64,000 nt of DNA, taken from assembly GCF_029350975.1 (NCBI RefSeq), contig NZ_JARKMR010000001.1, positions 1,178,001 through 1,242,000 on the forward strand. The letters run 5' to 3'. Under the pieces are notes generated by a model, which was not told where the DNA came from, ran no database searches, and worked only from the letters and a program-made list of their open reading frames with translations. A program made the position numbers and the translations under genes. The DNA comes from Maribacter zhoushanensis. Lineage in GTDB: Bacteria; Bacteroidota; Bacteroidia; Flavobacteriales; Flavobacteriaceae. Below are positions 17,891-27,954 of this stretch, piece after piece. Each line of letters begins with the position of its first letter. Position 1 is the stretch's first letter.

Positions 17891-19537
17891 ATGAAACTAT
17901 ATAAAAACATAAAGGTTGTAGCAGTGGCGCTTACCCTATCGCTGTCGTATGCCTGTAACGATTATTTAGAAGAAGATATTTTTTCTGACATTACATCAGA
18001 GAATTTTATAGACCAAAATAATGCAGATCAATTAGTTGTTGGGGTATACAGTAGTTTGCGTGATGTATATCGTGATTATACGTATCAATTTTTTGGTACT
18101 GATATTTTTGCAAGTCAAAGTGAGGCATTTTCCTTTAGCCCAACAAACGATTATTTTAACCTTAACTCGGGAGAAGGTTTATCGGTATGGTCCAATAATT
18201 ACAAAGTTATAAGTAAGGCGAATACCGCAATTAGTAGGTATACCGAACAAATTAGTTGGAGTGATGCCAATTTAGATCAAAGAGATTATGGTATTGCCCA
18301 GGCACAGGCATTAAGAGCTTTGGCTTACTTTAATTTGGTTCAACAATATGGCGGCGTTGTCATTGAATTAGAAGAAGTACAGACCATACGTACAGATTAT
18401 GCAAGATCTACCGAAGCAGAAACTTATGCACAGATCATTACAGATCTAGAAGCTGCAATACCTGTTTTATTGGATGACCCCGGTACAGGAAGATTTTCTA
18501 AAAGAGCTGCACAGCATTTATTGGCACAAGTTTATTTAACAAGAGCATATACCGCTGCAGGTAGTTCTGCAGATTTTACTACTGCCGCTGCACTTGCAGA
18601 ACAGGCAATTGGTAATTACGATATACGTAGCCAGTCATATGCAGAAGTGTTCGATTATGATAACCAGGAAAATGATGAGGTTTTGTTTGCCATACAATAT
18701 GGTAACAGTGGGCTTACTGCAGATAAGAGCAATAACAAGCATTCATTATTTATGAACCAGGTTTTTAATTATCCAGGTGTAAATAGAACAACGACACCTT
18801 ATGGGGTAAGTGGTTTTGAAGCAATGCCTACACCTTTCTTTTATTCTTTGTTTGCGGATAACGATACAAGAGAAGATGCAACTATTCACCGTGCAATTAT
18901 TGCTGATAGTGATGAGCCAGATGGTCCTGATAATATTGTTGCAGGTGATACTATTGTATACTATCCAAAAAATGCATTAGATGCAGATGAGCTTGCAGAG
19001 CGTTTAGATCGTTACTGGGTATATCAACCAGATCAATATCTTTTTGGTTTGCCAGATGATGTGCCAGGAGTTAACTATTTATATTCATTGAACATTGAGC
19101 GCACAAATTTTCCAATTTTCAAGAAGTTTGATGATCAGGATTTCAATGAAGATACGGATGGTGCTAGAGATACTTTTGTATTTAGGGTAGCTGGCACACA
19201 TTTACTTGCTGCAGAAGCTTACTTAGGTGCCAGCAATACAGCATCAGCTTTATCACACATCAATATTGTGAGAGAAAGAGCTACGGGTGTGGCAAATGAA
19301 TATACTTCTATTACCATTGATGATATCTTGAACGAAAGAGCTATTGAGCTTGCAGGTGAAGAAAACAGATGGGCGGTACTTAAAAGAACAGGTAAGTTAG
19401 AAGAGCGTATAGATTTATACAACCCTCAAGTAATAGACCATGGTGCTTTTGATAGTAGTATTCATTTATTAAGACCTATACCGGCTAATGAATTACAATT
19501 ATCAGATGGTTCTTTAGTTCAAAACCCAGGTTACTAA
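17891..19537 (+). CDS. SusD/RagB-type surface glycan-binding lipoprotein
   Basis: The 548-aa lipoprotein (SLSYACNDYLEE, Cys22) has the SusD helical TPR scaffold: an N-terminal NADQLVVGVYSSLRD helix region, the RALAYFNLVQQYGGV motif (about 139-152) and the C-terminal SusD domain with AAEAYLGAS, INIVRERA and ILNERAIELAGEENRWAVLKRTG (about 480-505). It closes the lid of the SusC barrel and binds the glycan substrate. Adjacent to susC and followed by a stem-loop, which may lower expression of the downstream enzymes relative to susCD. Confidence 0.95.
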   Translation: MKLYKNIKVVAVALTLSLSYACNDYLEEDIFSDITSENFIDQNNADQLVVGVYSSLRDVYRDYTYQFFGTDIFASQSEAFSFSPTNDYFNLNSGEGLSVWSNNYKVISKANTAISRYTEQISWSDANLDQRDYGIAQAQALRALAYFNLVQQYGGVVIELEEVQTIRTDYARSTEAETYAQIITDLEAAIPVLLDDPGTGRFSKRAAQHLLAQVYLTRAYTAAGSSADFTTAAALAEQAIGNYDIRSQSYAEVFDYDNQENDEVLFAIQYGNSGLTADKSNNKHSLFMNQVFNYPGVNRTTTPYGVSGFEAMPTPFFYSLFADNDTREDATIHRAIIADSDEPDGPDNIVAGDTIVYYPKNALDADELAERLDRYWVYQPDQYLFGLPDDVPGVNYLYSLNIERTNFPIFKKFDDQDFNEDTDGARDTFVFRVAGTHLLAAEAYLGASNTASALSHINIVRERATGVANEYTSITIDDILNERAIELAGEENRWAVLKRTGKLEERIDLYNPQVIDHGAFDSSIHLLRPIPANELQLSDGSLVQNPGY

Positions 19538-19892
19538 ATAGTGTAATAAACTAAAAATATTTGAGTAGTTAGTTTTAATTGAAGTTGATACGGGCAGGTG
19601 AAAACCCTGCCTGTATTTAACATCAAGTGCTATTAGAGTAGATATTTTGAAATGCGGTTCATTTGGTTTGTCTAAAGTTATCTCAGCTTAATTTATAAGA
19701 TTTAATTGTTGCGCTACAAAACTGTGTCGTTCACTATCCGGATGCTATAGAATTAATCTATAATTCTATGTTGTCATGCTCTAATTTAGAAAACTATCCT
19801 TATAAACATATTTTAATCCGTAGGCCTTAATGGTCTACTTATTTTAATTAATAAAATGTCCAAAACTTCTAGTAATAGAAAGACCTGAACAA
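19538..19892. other. 355-bp gap after susD
   Basis: No ORF was seen. The left part holds a stem-loop (19588-19619). The rest is AT-rich and may contain a secondary promoter for the enzyme genes. I found no convincing copy of the TGTCCAT-N14-TGTCCAT site here; a single TGTCCA at 19857-19862 lacks a partner. Confidence 0.5.
19588..19619 (+). terminator. stem-loop after susD (partial terminator or mRNA-stabilising)
   Basis: An 11-bp stem ATACGGGCAGG / CCTGCCTGTAT (one G-T pair) with a short A-rich loop is followed by only three T. The weak T-run suggests attenuation or 3'-end protection of the susCD message, not full termination. Confidence 0.6.
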
Positions 19893-21938
19893 ATGATTAA
19901 AAAAAATATAATAATACCATTTCTCTTATTGCTTACTTTCTGCATCTCTTGTAGTAATAATGCAGAACAGCTATCGTCTATTTGTATAATTCAAGGTATA
20001 CATGCTACAGATGTAGAAAAGTCTACTATCAATGACTTGAAAAACGATTTACAAAAAGTTTTAAATGAAGATGTTCAGATAATTAATAATGAAGATACTG
20101 TTCCCAAAAATGCTTTGATTTTTATAGTAGGAACTGCAAATTCTAACCCTGTTATCGCAGATATGTTGTCTAATGATGATTTAGACTTAACAGATGAAAA
20201 TCGATTGTCAGGCAGTGGTTCATGGTCTAAAAATACTTTTAATGGCTCTAATGCCATAGTAATTACCGGTGCTGACGTGAAAGGACTTCAACGTGCGGTA
20301 TATGATTATTCAAAAGAAATATTGGGTGTGGATCCTTTGGCATATTGGACAGGTAAAAATCCTGTAAAAATAAAAGCGACCGAGGTTTACAATTTTAAGT
20401 CAAAGACCATAGCACCCCCAAAAGTACCAGAACTTACATATTTTGAAAATGATGTAGATGAGCTTGCCAATTATAGAGGTGAACTTTTAAAGTACGACTG
20501 GGAAAGTTATACTGAAATGATTAATTCATTGGTACGCTTAAGATATACTTCTATTCAGCTTTTTGATATGCTTGGCAGACCTGAGTTTTATATTAGACCA
20601 GAGTACAAAAAGCTAAATCCAGATTATCAAATAGATGTTGACTATGTGGAGAAAATGATAGACTATGCGCATACAAAAGGCATGAAAATAGCCGTTGATT
20701 TTGCTCTTGGTTATCAAATACATCCCATGGATGCTGAAAAAGCAGATTGCTGGAAACTACATAAAGAAGATTGGCTAAAAGCATGGCGCTACTATTTTGA
20801 ACATACACCATTAGCAAAAACGGATATTTTTATTTTAAGACCTCGCCACCAGGTGTGGGACTGGGAATATGAAAGTACTTGTGGTGAAAGTAAAATAGAT
20901 GTGTTCAATGAGGTTTATGCCGCTTTTGGTATACTGGTAGATGAATATAAACCCAATGCGGAAAAAGTATTGGTTTGTTATTCTGATGGTATGGAAATGT
21001 GGAATGAAGGTTTTAGACCTCCAGAGGATTGGACCGTACTTTGGTCTGATCACGGTTTTGGTGATTTTGAGCACCTGCCGAACACTACAGATGATTATGA
21101 GTTTGGTACTTATATGCATGCTGGTTATTGGTTGAACCATACCGTTCATAATCCTTATCCAGAGAAAGTGGAGTCTGTAATGAAAGAGATGTTCAATACT
21201 TACAATGCAGATAAGTACTGTTTGGTAAACGGACAGAATTTTAGACCATTTTTATTAAATCTAGAGGCTTATAGTGAGGTGTGTAACAATCCAGAAACTT
21301 TCAATGCAGACCTCTTTTATAAGGAATGGACAGAACGTTATTTTAGCAAAGAAGCAGCAGAACATGCCGTAAAATCTATGAAGCTTCTAAGCGAGGCTCA
21401 GGAAGGTAGAAAAGGATATGTTGAACATTTATGGGAAATTAGAGAGGCAGTTTCTTATCTGTCTAATGCACCAATTATTAGACCGGGAAAATCACCGGTT
21501 CCTTTTGATTACGAGCGCGTAATAGGTGATGTGGAGAATGTAAAACGAGTAAAGGAAGTTTTAGAGAAATCACTTTCAGAAGCAGAATTAGGATATGAAC
21601 TATTGAAGAGAAACGATAATTTCTATCACTCTTATATTTTGCTACCTGCCCAATTATATTCAGACTTAATAGCTTTTGAAACAGTGTTGCATAACATGGC
21701 ACTGTTGAAAAAAGAGTATGAAACTACCAAGAATCAAAAGTATTTGAACCAGGCTAAAGCTATGTTGCCAAAGGCGAGAAAAGATCTTGATATCATATTT
21801 GAGCATAGAAGTTCTGGAGATATTGAAGATAAATGGAAAAATTGGTATGCCATAGGCAATAGAAGACAGAACAATGGTTTTCCAACTTATGAAATGCTTA
21901 ATGCAATAGAGGCTAATCTAAATAATATGACACTTTAA
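19893..21938 (+). CDS. GH115-like lipoprotein, putative alpha-glucuronidase relative
   Basis: The 681-aa lipoprotein (FCISCSNN, Cys20) has an alpha/beta N-terminal domain (about 25-150) ending in the ADVKGLQRAVYDYSKEILGVDPLAYW stretch's GH115-like pattern, then a TIM-barrel-like region (about 170-450). The barrel parallels the full GH115 protein at 27932-30922: a wide LVRLRYTSIQLFDM strand matches LLRLRANTIWPAM, and DKYCLVNGQNFRPFLLNLE matches DIWILNCGDIKPHEYNIE. It lacks the C-terminal GH115 domain and shows no close match to the GH115 active-site motifs. I infer a remote GH115-clan hydrolase; it could define a separate family. Two bp of the intergenic gap precede the GH92 frame. Confidence 0.55.
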   Translation: MIKKNIIIPFLLLLTFCISCSNNAEQLSSICIIQGIHATDVEKSTINDLKNDLQKVLNEDVQIINNEDTVPKNALIFIVGTANSNPVIADMLSNDDLDLTDENRLSGSGSWSKNTFNGSNAIVITGADVKGLQRAVYDYSKEILGVDPLAYWTGKNPVKIKATEVYNFKSKTIAPPKVPELTYFENDVDELANYRGELLKYDWESYTEMINSLVRLRYTSIQLFDMLGRPEFYIRPEYKKLNPDYQIDVDYVEKMIDYAHTKGMKIAVDFALGYQIHPMDAEKADCWKLHKEDWLKAWRYYFEHTPLAKTDIFILRPRHQVWDWEYESTCGESKIDVFNEVYAAFGILVDEYKPNAEKVLVCYSDGMEMWNEGFRPPEDWTVLWSDHGFGDFEHLPNTTDDYEFGTYMHAGYWLNHTVHNPYPEKVESVMKEMFNTYNADKYCLVNGQNFRPFLLNLEAYSEVCNNPETFNADLFYKEWTERYFSKEAAEHAVKSMKLLSEAQEGRKGYVEHLWEIREAVSYLSNAPIIRPGKSPVPFDYERVIGDVENVKRVKEVLEKSLSEAELGYELLKRNDNFYHSYILLPAQLYSDLIAFETVLHNMALLKKEYETTKNQKYLNQAKAMLPKARKDLDIIFEHRSSGDIEDKWKNWYAIGNRRQNNGFPTYEMLNAIEANLNNMTL

Positions 21939-21948
21939 ATTGAATTTG

Positions 21949-24276
21949 ATGACATTAGCTAATACATTAAAATACAGCGTTGTCCTATTGGGTATTTCAA
22001 TCTTGTTTTTTGGTTCGTGTAAAAAACAGCCAGATAATAACGAGGTAATAGATTCTCAAGAGATTGATTATACTGCCAAAGTGTACCCGCTTTTAGATAC
22101 TGAAAACTCAAGATGGTTCTACTTCTCATCTGCAAGTAGGCCTTTTGGTATGGTGAACCTTAGTCCAGATACCCAAATTGGCGGTGCTTGGGGTAGCGGT
22201 TATCGTTATAAAACAGATACCATTAAAGGTTTCAGCCATATTCATGCATGGCAGATGTCAGGTATTTCAGTAATGCCGGTTACAATCAACGATCAAACCA
22301 AAGAAGGTATTTTTAACGACTTTTATTCTAAGTTTAGCCATGATAATGAAGTGGTTATACCAGGTTACCATAAAGTGGAATTGGAACGTTATCAAATAGA
22401 AGCTCAACTATCGAGTACCAAAAGAGTTGGTTTTCATCAGTATATATTCCCCGAGAATGAAGAAGAAAAAGCAGTGCTTTTTAATTTAAATACGCTATTG
22501 GGTCCAAGTAAAAATATAGATGGATTTTTAGAACAGAATTCAGAAAATGAGCTTTCTGGAAAAGTAACAATGGAACCAACGCATAGACGTCCAAAACCTA
22601 TGACCGTTTATTTCAAGGTACAGCTGAATACTAAAATAACTTCTGTAAATAAAGATGACAGTACTGGGAATTACCTTGTTGTATTAGACGAAAATAATAG
22701 CGATGTGTTAATGAAAGTGGGCATTTCTTATACTTCTGTTGCCAATGCAGAACTTAATATAACAACAGAATTACCTAACTGGAAATTTGATAATATTAGA
22801 AGTGCAGCAAAACAAGAATGGAATAGTTTATTGGGCAAAATAGATGTCAAAGGCGGTTCTGACCAAGATCAAAGAAGATTCTATACAGATTTATGGCACG
22901 CACTACAAGGTCGTAGAATTATAAATGATGTAAATGGTGCTTATCCAGATAATACTGGGAAAACTTTTAGAATAGGACAATTGCCTTTAGATGAGAAAGG
23001 CAATCCTAAATTCAACCATTATAATTCAGATTCTTTCTGGGGAGCTCAATGGACGTTGAATACGCTGTGGGGCTTGGCGTATCCTGAAATTATGTATGAG
23101 TTTTCTAATTCATTAATGCAGTACTACAAAGATGGTGGTTTGGTGCCAAGAGGTCCTTCTGGGGGTAATTATACCTATGTAATGACGGGCGCAACTTCTA
23201 CTCCTTTTCTGGTATCGGCAATTCAAAAAGGAATACTTGTAGACGAGTTGGAAACGGTGTATCAAGCTTTAAAGAAAAATCATGAAGCTAGTGGTATAAT
23301 GGGCAAAGCTGGTTACGAGCATACTACTGATATTGGCGGAGGTTTACAATATTATATGAATGATGGTTATGTGCCTTACCCCATTCCTGAAGGTAAATTT
23401 GGTAGCCACCAAGATGGTGCAAGTTTAACAATGGAGTACGCTTACCAAGATTGGACTTTGGCACAATTAGCTAAGAAGTTGGGTCATAGTGAAGATTATG
23501 ATTATTTCTTAAAAAGATCAGAGAACTATAAGAATGTTTATGATGTGGAAATAGGATGGATGCGTCCCAAAGATGTTAAAGGTGAATGGAAAGTAGATTA
23601 TGATCCTTACCAAGCAGAAAATGGTTTTATAGAATCTAACGGAGCACAATCTACATGGTTTGTCCCTCATGATATAAAAGGATTGGCAAACTTAATGGGT
23701 GGTAAGAATGCTGCCATAAAAAAATTAAACGAGCAATTTACAACGGCAGCAAAATTGAATTTTACCGCTGGTACATCGCATTCTGCAGAGCTTCATCCTG
23801 AGTATAGTAGAATTCCAATCAATTTTGGGAATCAGCCTTCTATCCAAACCGCATTTATTTTTAATGAATTGGGTAGACCTGATCTAACTCAATATTGGTC
23901 AAGAAGCGTGGCTACTTCCGTGTTTGGTGGTTTGTCACCATCTACGGGGTATAATGGCGATGAAGACCAAGGATTAATGGGCAGTTTGGCTGTACTGTTG
24001 AAGATAGGTCTTTTTCAAATGAATGGTGGTACAGAGGCTAATCCTGAGTACCAGATTGGAAGCCCAATTTTTGATGAGGTTACTATTAAATTAAATAAAG
24101 ATTTTTATAATGGCGACTTATTTACCATAAAAGCTAACAACAATAGTGATGCTAATTTTTATATATCAGAGACTGAGTTCAATGGAACGTCAATAAAAGC
24201 TAATAGCTTAAGACATGAAGATATTGTAAAAGGAGGCGAGCTGAATTTGAATATGGTTTCAAAACCTTTAAACTAG
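21949..24276 (+). CDS. GH92 family glycoside hydrolase (exo-alpha-mannosidase)
   Basis: GH92 enzymes are calcium-dependent exo-alpha-mannosidases. The 775-aa lipoprotein (GSCKKQ) shows the N-terminal sandwich start ASRPFGMVNLSPDT (about 62-75) with GYRYKTDTIKGFSHIHAWQMSG, the barrel motif RRFYTDLWHALQGRR (about 305), NSDSFWGAQWTLNTLWGLAYPE (about 358-379) and the C-terminal GYNGDEDQGLMGSL (about 663), where GH92 has its catalytic acidic residues. ATG 21949 is preferred to the TTG at 21940. It follows the GH115-like gene after 10 bp. It likely trims terminal alpha-mannose from the substrate. Confidence 0.9.
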   Translation: MTLANTLKYSVVLLGISILFFGSCKKQPDNNEVIDSQEIDYTAKVYPLLDTENSRWFYFSSASRPFGMVNLSPDTQIGGAWGSGYRYKTDTIKGFSHIHAWQMSGISVMPVTINDQTKEGIFNDFYSKFSHDNEVVIPGYHKVELERYQIEAQLSSTKRVGFHQYIFPENEEEKAVLFNLNTLLGPSKNIDGFLEQNSENELSGKVTMEPTHRRPKPMTVYFKVQLNTKITSVNKDDSTGNYLVVLDENNSDVLMKVGISYTSVANAELNITTELPNWKFDNIRSAAKQEWNSLLGKIDVKGGSDQDQRRFYTDLWHALQGRRIINDVNGAYPDNTGKTFRIGQLPLDEKGNPKFNHYNSDSFWGAQWTLNTLWGLAYPEIMYEFSNSLMQYYKDGGLVPRGPSGGNYTYVMTGATSTPFLVSAIQKGILVDELETVYQALKKNHEASGIMGKAGYEHTTDIGGGLQYYMNDGYVPYPIPEGKFGSHQDGASLTMEYAYQDWTLAQLAKKLGHSEDYDYFLKRSENYKNVYDVEIGWMRPKDVKGEWKVDYDPYQAENGFIESNGAQSTWFVPHDIKGLANLMGGKNAAIKKLNEQFTTAAKLNFTAGTSHSAELHPEYSRIPINFGNQPSIQTAFIFNELGRPDLTQYWSRSVATSVFGGLSPSTGYNGDEDQGLMGSLAVLLKIGLFQMNGGTEANPEYQIGSPIFDEVTIKLNKDFYNGDLFTIKANNNSDANFYISETEFNGTSIKANSLRHEDIVKGGELNLNMVSKPLN

Positions 24277-24331
24277 ATTAAGTTGTTTATGTTGAAATTG
24301 AGAAAATGGAAGTGAAACATATAACTAGATA

Positions 24332-26890
24332 ATGAAGAGGAGTTTTTTTTATTTAATTACGGTTTGGCTATTGCCAATTTTAAGTTTAGGTCAAAATCAA
24401 TGGGACTTTCAAAATCAAGATTTACCGTTAGAAACAAGGGTAGATGATTTAATGGATAGGCTATCTATTGAAGAAAAGATTTCTATGTTGATATCTACTG
24501 CAGAGGCTATTCCAAGATTAGAAATAGAAAATTACTACCATGGAAACGAAGCTTTACATGGTGTAGTTAAAGGTGGTAGGTTTACTGTTTTTCCACAAGC
24601 AGTTGCATTGGCGTCAACATGGAACCCTAATTTAATTCATCAAGTTTCAACCGCTATTTCAGATGAGGCTAGGGGTAAATGGAATTTCTATAACCAAGGT
24701 AAAGATCAAAAGAATGTGTATAGTGATCTATTGACATTCTGGTCTCCAACTATTAATATGGCTAGAGATCCACGCTGGGGTAGAACTCCAGAAACCTATG
24801 GTGAAGACCCATATTTAACGAGTAGGATTGGTGTTTCTTTTGTAAAGGGTTTACAAGGAGATGATGATAAATATTTAAAGGTTGTTTCTACACCGAAGCA
24901 TTTTGTAGCCAATAACCAAGAAGAAAATAGGTTTGCTTACAACGCCAATATTTCAGAAAAATCTTTACGTGAATATTATTTCCCTGCATATAAAGTGGCT
25001 GTTCAAGAAGGTAATGCCCAATCTATTATGAGTGCATACAACGCTTTAAATGGGGTGCCAAGTACGTCAAATAATTGGCTGTTAAATACTGTTTTAAGAG
25101 ATGAATGGGGTTTTGAGGGGTACGTAGTAAGTGATTGTGGTGCGCCCACCTATATTCAGAAATCACACAAATATGTGAACACAAAAGAAGAGGCTGCTAA
25201 GGTAGCCCTAGAAGGTGGACTTGATTTGGAGTGTGGAGACGATATTTATGCCGATTACCTGTTAAAGGCATATGAAAATGGGCTAGTGTCCCAGGCAAAC
25301 ATAGATAAGGCGGTAAAAAGGGTTTTGACCGCTCGTTTTAAATTAGGAATTTTTGATAAGGTTGACGGCAACCCATACACCAAAATTTCCCCAGATGTAA
25401 TTGGGTCAAAAAAGCATCAAGAACTGGCATTGGAAACATCAAGACAATCTATGGTTTTGTTGAAGAATCAAAATGATATTTTGCCTTTAAATGTAAATGA
25501 TATTAAAAAAATTGCGGTTGTCGGTTTTAATGCTAATCAGGTTGTTTTTGGTGATTATAGTGGTCTTCCTGTGATTAAACCCATATCACCTTTAGATGGG
25601 ATAAAAAATAAAGTGGGTGACAAAGCAGAGGTCACTTATGTAAAGTGGAAAACGGCTGCCAAGAATTTAAACTTAATTGAAGCTGAAAATTTAATAAATG
25701 ACCAAACTGGTGAACCGGGTTTGTTTGGCGAATATTTTGATGATAAATTTTTAGAAGGCACGCCACAAACGCGCGTTGATAAAGTGGTGAATTTTGATCC
25801 GGTAAATAATCCGCCAGATCCATATACTAACTTTCGTCATAAATCTATGCGTTGGTCTGGTTACATAACCCCAAATTTTTCAGGGGTGTATAAAATTGGA
25901 GTCAATTCTGATGATGGGGTTCGTATGTGGTTAAATGGTAAATTGGTGGTAGATGAATGGCACAACCGTGGTATGACTACTGACCAAGTAGAATTACATA
26001 TGAAGGCGGGTGAAAATTACGATATCAAATTAGAATATTTTGATAATGGAGGTGATGCCATTTGTCAATTGCTTTGGGAAGTACCTACGACTACAAACGA
26101 TTTATATAAGGAGGACAAGCAGGTTGCAAAAGAGAGCGATTATGTGATAGCTGTTATGGGAATTAATAAATCTATTGAAAAAGAAGGTCGTGATAGAACT
26201 TCGTTAGCGTTGCCAGAAGACCAGGTCTATTACTTAAAAGAGATATATGCACATAATAAAAATCTAATTGTTGTTTTGGTTGCAGGGAGTTCATTAGCTA
26301 TTAATTGGATGGATGAAAATGTACCTGCAATTGTGGATGCATGGTACCCAGGTGAAGCCGGCGGTACTGCCATTGCAGATGTGTTATTTGGAGATTACAA
26401 TCCTGCGGGTAGATTGCCATTTACCTTTTATAAATCGGTTTCAGATTTACCTGATATGGATGATTACGAGGTTTCTAATGGTAGAACATATATGTATTTT
26501 AAGGGAGACGTACTATATCCTTTTGGGTATGGGTTAAGTTATACCCAATTTAAATATGATTCTTTAAAAGTAAAGTCTAAATCTGATACTGTTGTAATAT
26601 CTGCATCAATTAAAAATACTGGGACTTATAATGGTGATGAGGTAGTGCAGTTGTATTATACGGTTAATAATTCAGCTGTAGAAAGACCTATTAAAAAAAT
26701 GATAAGGTTCGAAAGAATCAGCTTAAATGTAGGAGAATCAAAAACTATTGAATTTAAAGTGACTAAAAATGACCTGCAGTATTGGGATGAAAACGCTAAA
26801 CAATGGTCGTTTGAGAAAGCTGAATATAAATTTATGATTGGGGCATCTTCTAAAGATATACGACTTCAAGAATCGAAAAAAATAGACTAA
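24332..26890 (+). CDS. GH3 family beta-glycosidase with PA14 insertion
   Basis: This 852-aa protein has a Sec signal peptide (cleavage near residue 20, SLG/Q), the GH3 TIM-barrel domain (about 35-340) with YHGNEALHG, RDPRWGRTPETYGEDP, KHFVANN and the nucleophile Asp268 in VVSDCGA, the alpha/beta sandwich domain interrupted by a PA14 module (about 462-585, with GVYKIGVNSDDGVRMWLNGK), and a C-terminal fibronectin-III-like domain. Such GH3-PA14 enzymes act as beta-glucosidases or beta-xylosidases; the actual sugar is uncertain. Its stop overlaps the start of the next gene by 1 bp (TAATG), so they are translationally coupled. Confidence 0.9.
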   Translation: MKRSFFYLITVWLLPILSLGQNQWDFQNQDLPLETRVDDLMDRLSIEEKISMLISTAEAIPRLEIENYYHGNEALHGVVKGGRFTVFPQAVALASTWNPNLIHQVSTAISDEARGKWNFYNQGKDQKNVYSDLLTFWSPTINMARDPRWGRTPETYGEDPYLTSRIGVSFVKGLQGDDDKYLKVVSTPKHFVANNQEENRFAYNANISEKSLREYYFPAYKVAVQEGNAQSIMSAYNALNGVPSTSNNWLLNTVLRDEWGFEGYVVSDCGAPTYIQKSHKYVNTKEEAAKVALEGGLDLECGDDIYADYLLKAYENGLVSQANIDKAVKRVLTARFKLGIFDKVDGNPYTKISPDVIGSKKHQELALETSRQSMVLLKNQNDILPLNVNDIKKIAVVGFNANQVVFGDYSGLPVIKPISPLDGIKNKVGDKAEVTYVKWKTAAKNLNLIEAENLINDQTGEPGLFGEYFDDKFLEGTPQTRVDKVVNFDPVNNPPDPYTNFRHKSMRWSGYITPNFSGVYKIGVNSDDGVRMWLNGKLVVDEWHNRGMTTDQVELHMKAGENYDIKLEYFDNGGDAICQLLWEVPTTTNDLYKEDKQVAKESDYVIAVMGINKSIEKEGRDRTSLALPEDQVYYLKEIYAHNKNLIVVLVAGSSLAINWMDENVPAIVDAWYPGEAGGTAIADVLFGDYNPAGRLPFTFYKSVSDLPDMDDYEVSNGRTYMYFKGDVLYPFGYGLSYTQFKYDSLKVKSKSDTVVISASIKNTGTYNGDEVVQLYYTVNNSAVERPIKKMIRFERISLNVGESKTIEFKVTKNDLQYWDENAKQWSFEKAEYKFMIGASSKDIRLQESKKID

Positions 26891-27954
26891 TGAAACAGAC
26901 CATTACTTCGTGTATGTTGATGTTCGCTTGTACATTTATAGGCTGTAAGAGCAACCATGTGGCACTAAACGATATTCAAGTAATAGGGAGCCATAATTCA
27001 TACAAAATAGGGATTGAACAACCATTGTATGATTATTTGCATACTCTTGAACCAAAGAAAATGGAAAGTTTGCAATACACCCATATTTCTTTAGAGAAAC
27101 AATTGAATTTAGGTTTACGAAATTTAGAATTGGATGTTTTTTATGATCCAAAAGGAGGTCATTTTTCTAGCCCTAAAGGATTAGAAATAGTAAGATCTCT
27201 TGGTCAAGAACCTTTAGTTTTTGATATGGAAGAAAAGCTGAAACAGCCTGGCTTAAAAATGTTTCATGTCCAGGATATTGACTTTCGAAGTCATTATCTT
27301 TTATTCAAGGACGGATTGAAAGCTCTAAAGAAATGGTCTACGGATAACCCAGAACATTCACCTATCATAATTCTAATCAATACCAAAGATCAGAAAGTAC
27401 CGCAAACTAGAGCACCTTTGGCATTTGATAAAAGTGCTTTAAATGCGCTTGATGATGAAATAAAAAGTGTGCTTCCCGCAACTCAATTAATAACTCCAGA
27501 TGATATAAGGGGTGATTTTGAATCTCTTGAAAAAGCTATTTTAAATAAAGGCTGGCCTAGTATAAAAAACTTACAGGGAAAATTCTTATTTGTATTGGAT
27601 GAAAAAGAAGAACGTATTCAAAATTATATACAAGGTCATGAATCGCTTAAGGGTAGGGTGCTTTTTGTGAACAGCAAAGAAGGTAATCCTAAAGCTGGTT
27701 TTAGAATTGTGAACAAACCAATTAAAGATTTTGAATATATAAAAGAACTGGTTTCCAAAGGGTATATGGTACGTACCAGAGCCGATGCCGGTACTAAAGA
27801 GGCGAGAACTAATAGCTATGAAAAATTTGAAAAAGCTAAAGCATCTGGCGCACAAGTAATTTCTACAGATTATTATTTGCCTTCTACATTATTTAGGTCT
27901 GATTATAAAGTGATTTTTGAAGATGGAACTTATGAGAGAATTAAGAATAAATAA
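26890..27954 (+). CDS. secreted PI-PLC-like phosphodiesterase (Ca2+-dependent, SaPLC1-like)
   Basis: This 354-aa lipoprotein (FIGCKSN, Cys19) belongs to the PI-PLC X-domain superfamily. The catalytic pair is visible: His35 in GSHNSYK and His126 in FHVQDID, with the acidic metal-site candidates Glu80 and Asp82 in LRNLELDVFYD. The rest (IIILINTKD, LFVLDEKEE, FVNSKEGNPKAGFRIVNKP, VRTRADAGTKEARTN) matches the PI-PLC C1-like group. Known members cleave phosphatidylinositol or related phosphodiesters, giving inositol phosphates. Here it lies inside a PUL, coupled to GH3 and overlapping GH115, with myo-inositol oxygenase downstream. I infer that it cuts an inositol-phosphate ester. Confidence 0.85.
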   Translation: MKQTITSCMLMFACTFIGCKSNHVALNDIQVIGSHNSYKIGIEQPLYDYLHTLEPKKMESLQYTHISLEKQLNLGLRNLELDVFYDPKGGHFSSPKGLEIVRSLGQEPLVFDMEEKLKQPGLKMFHVQDIDFRSHYLLFKDGLKALKKWSTDNPEHSPIIILINTKDQKVPQTRAPLAFDKSALNALDDEIKSVLPATQLITPDDIRGDFESLEKAILNKGWPSIKNLQGKFLFVLDEKEERIQNYIQGHESLKGRVLFVNSKEGNPKAGFRIVNKPIKDFEYIKELVSKGYMVRTRADAGTKEARTNSYEKFEKAKASGAQVISTDYYLPSTLFRSDYKVIFEDGTYERIKNK

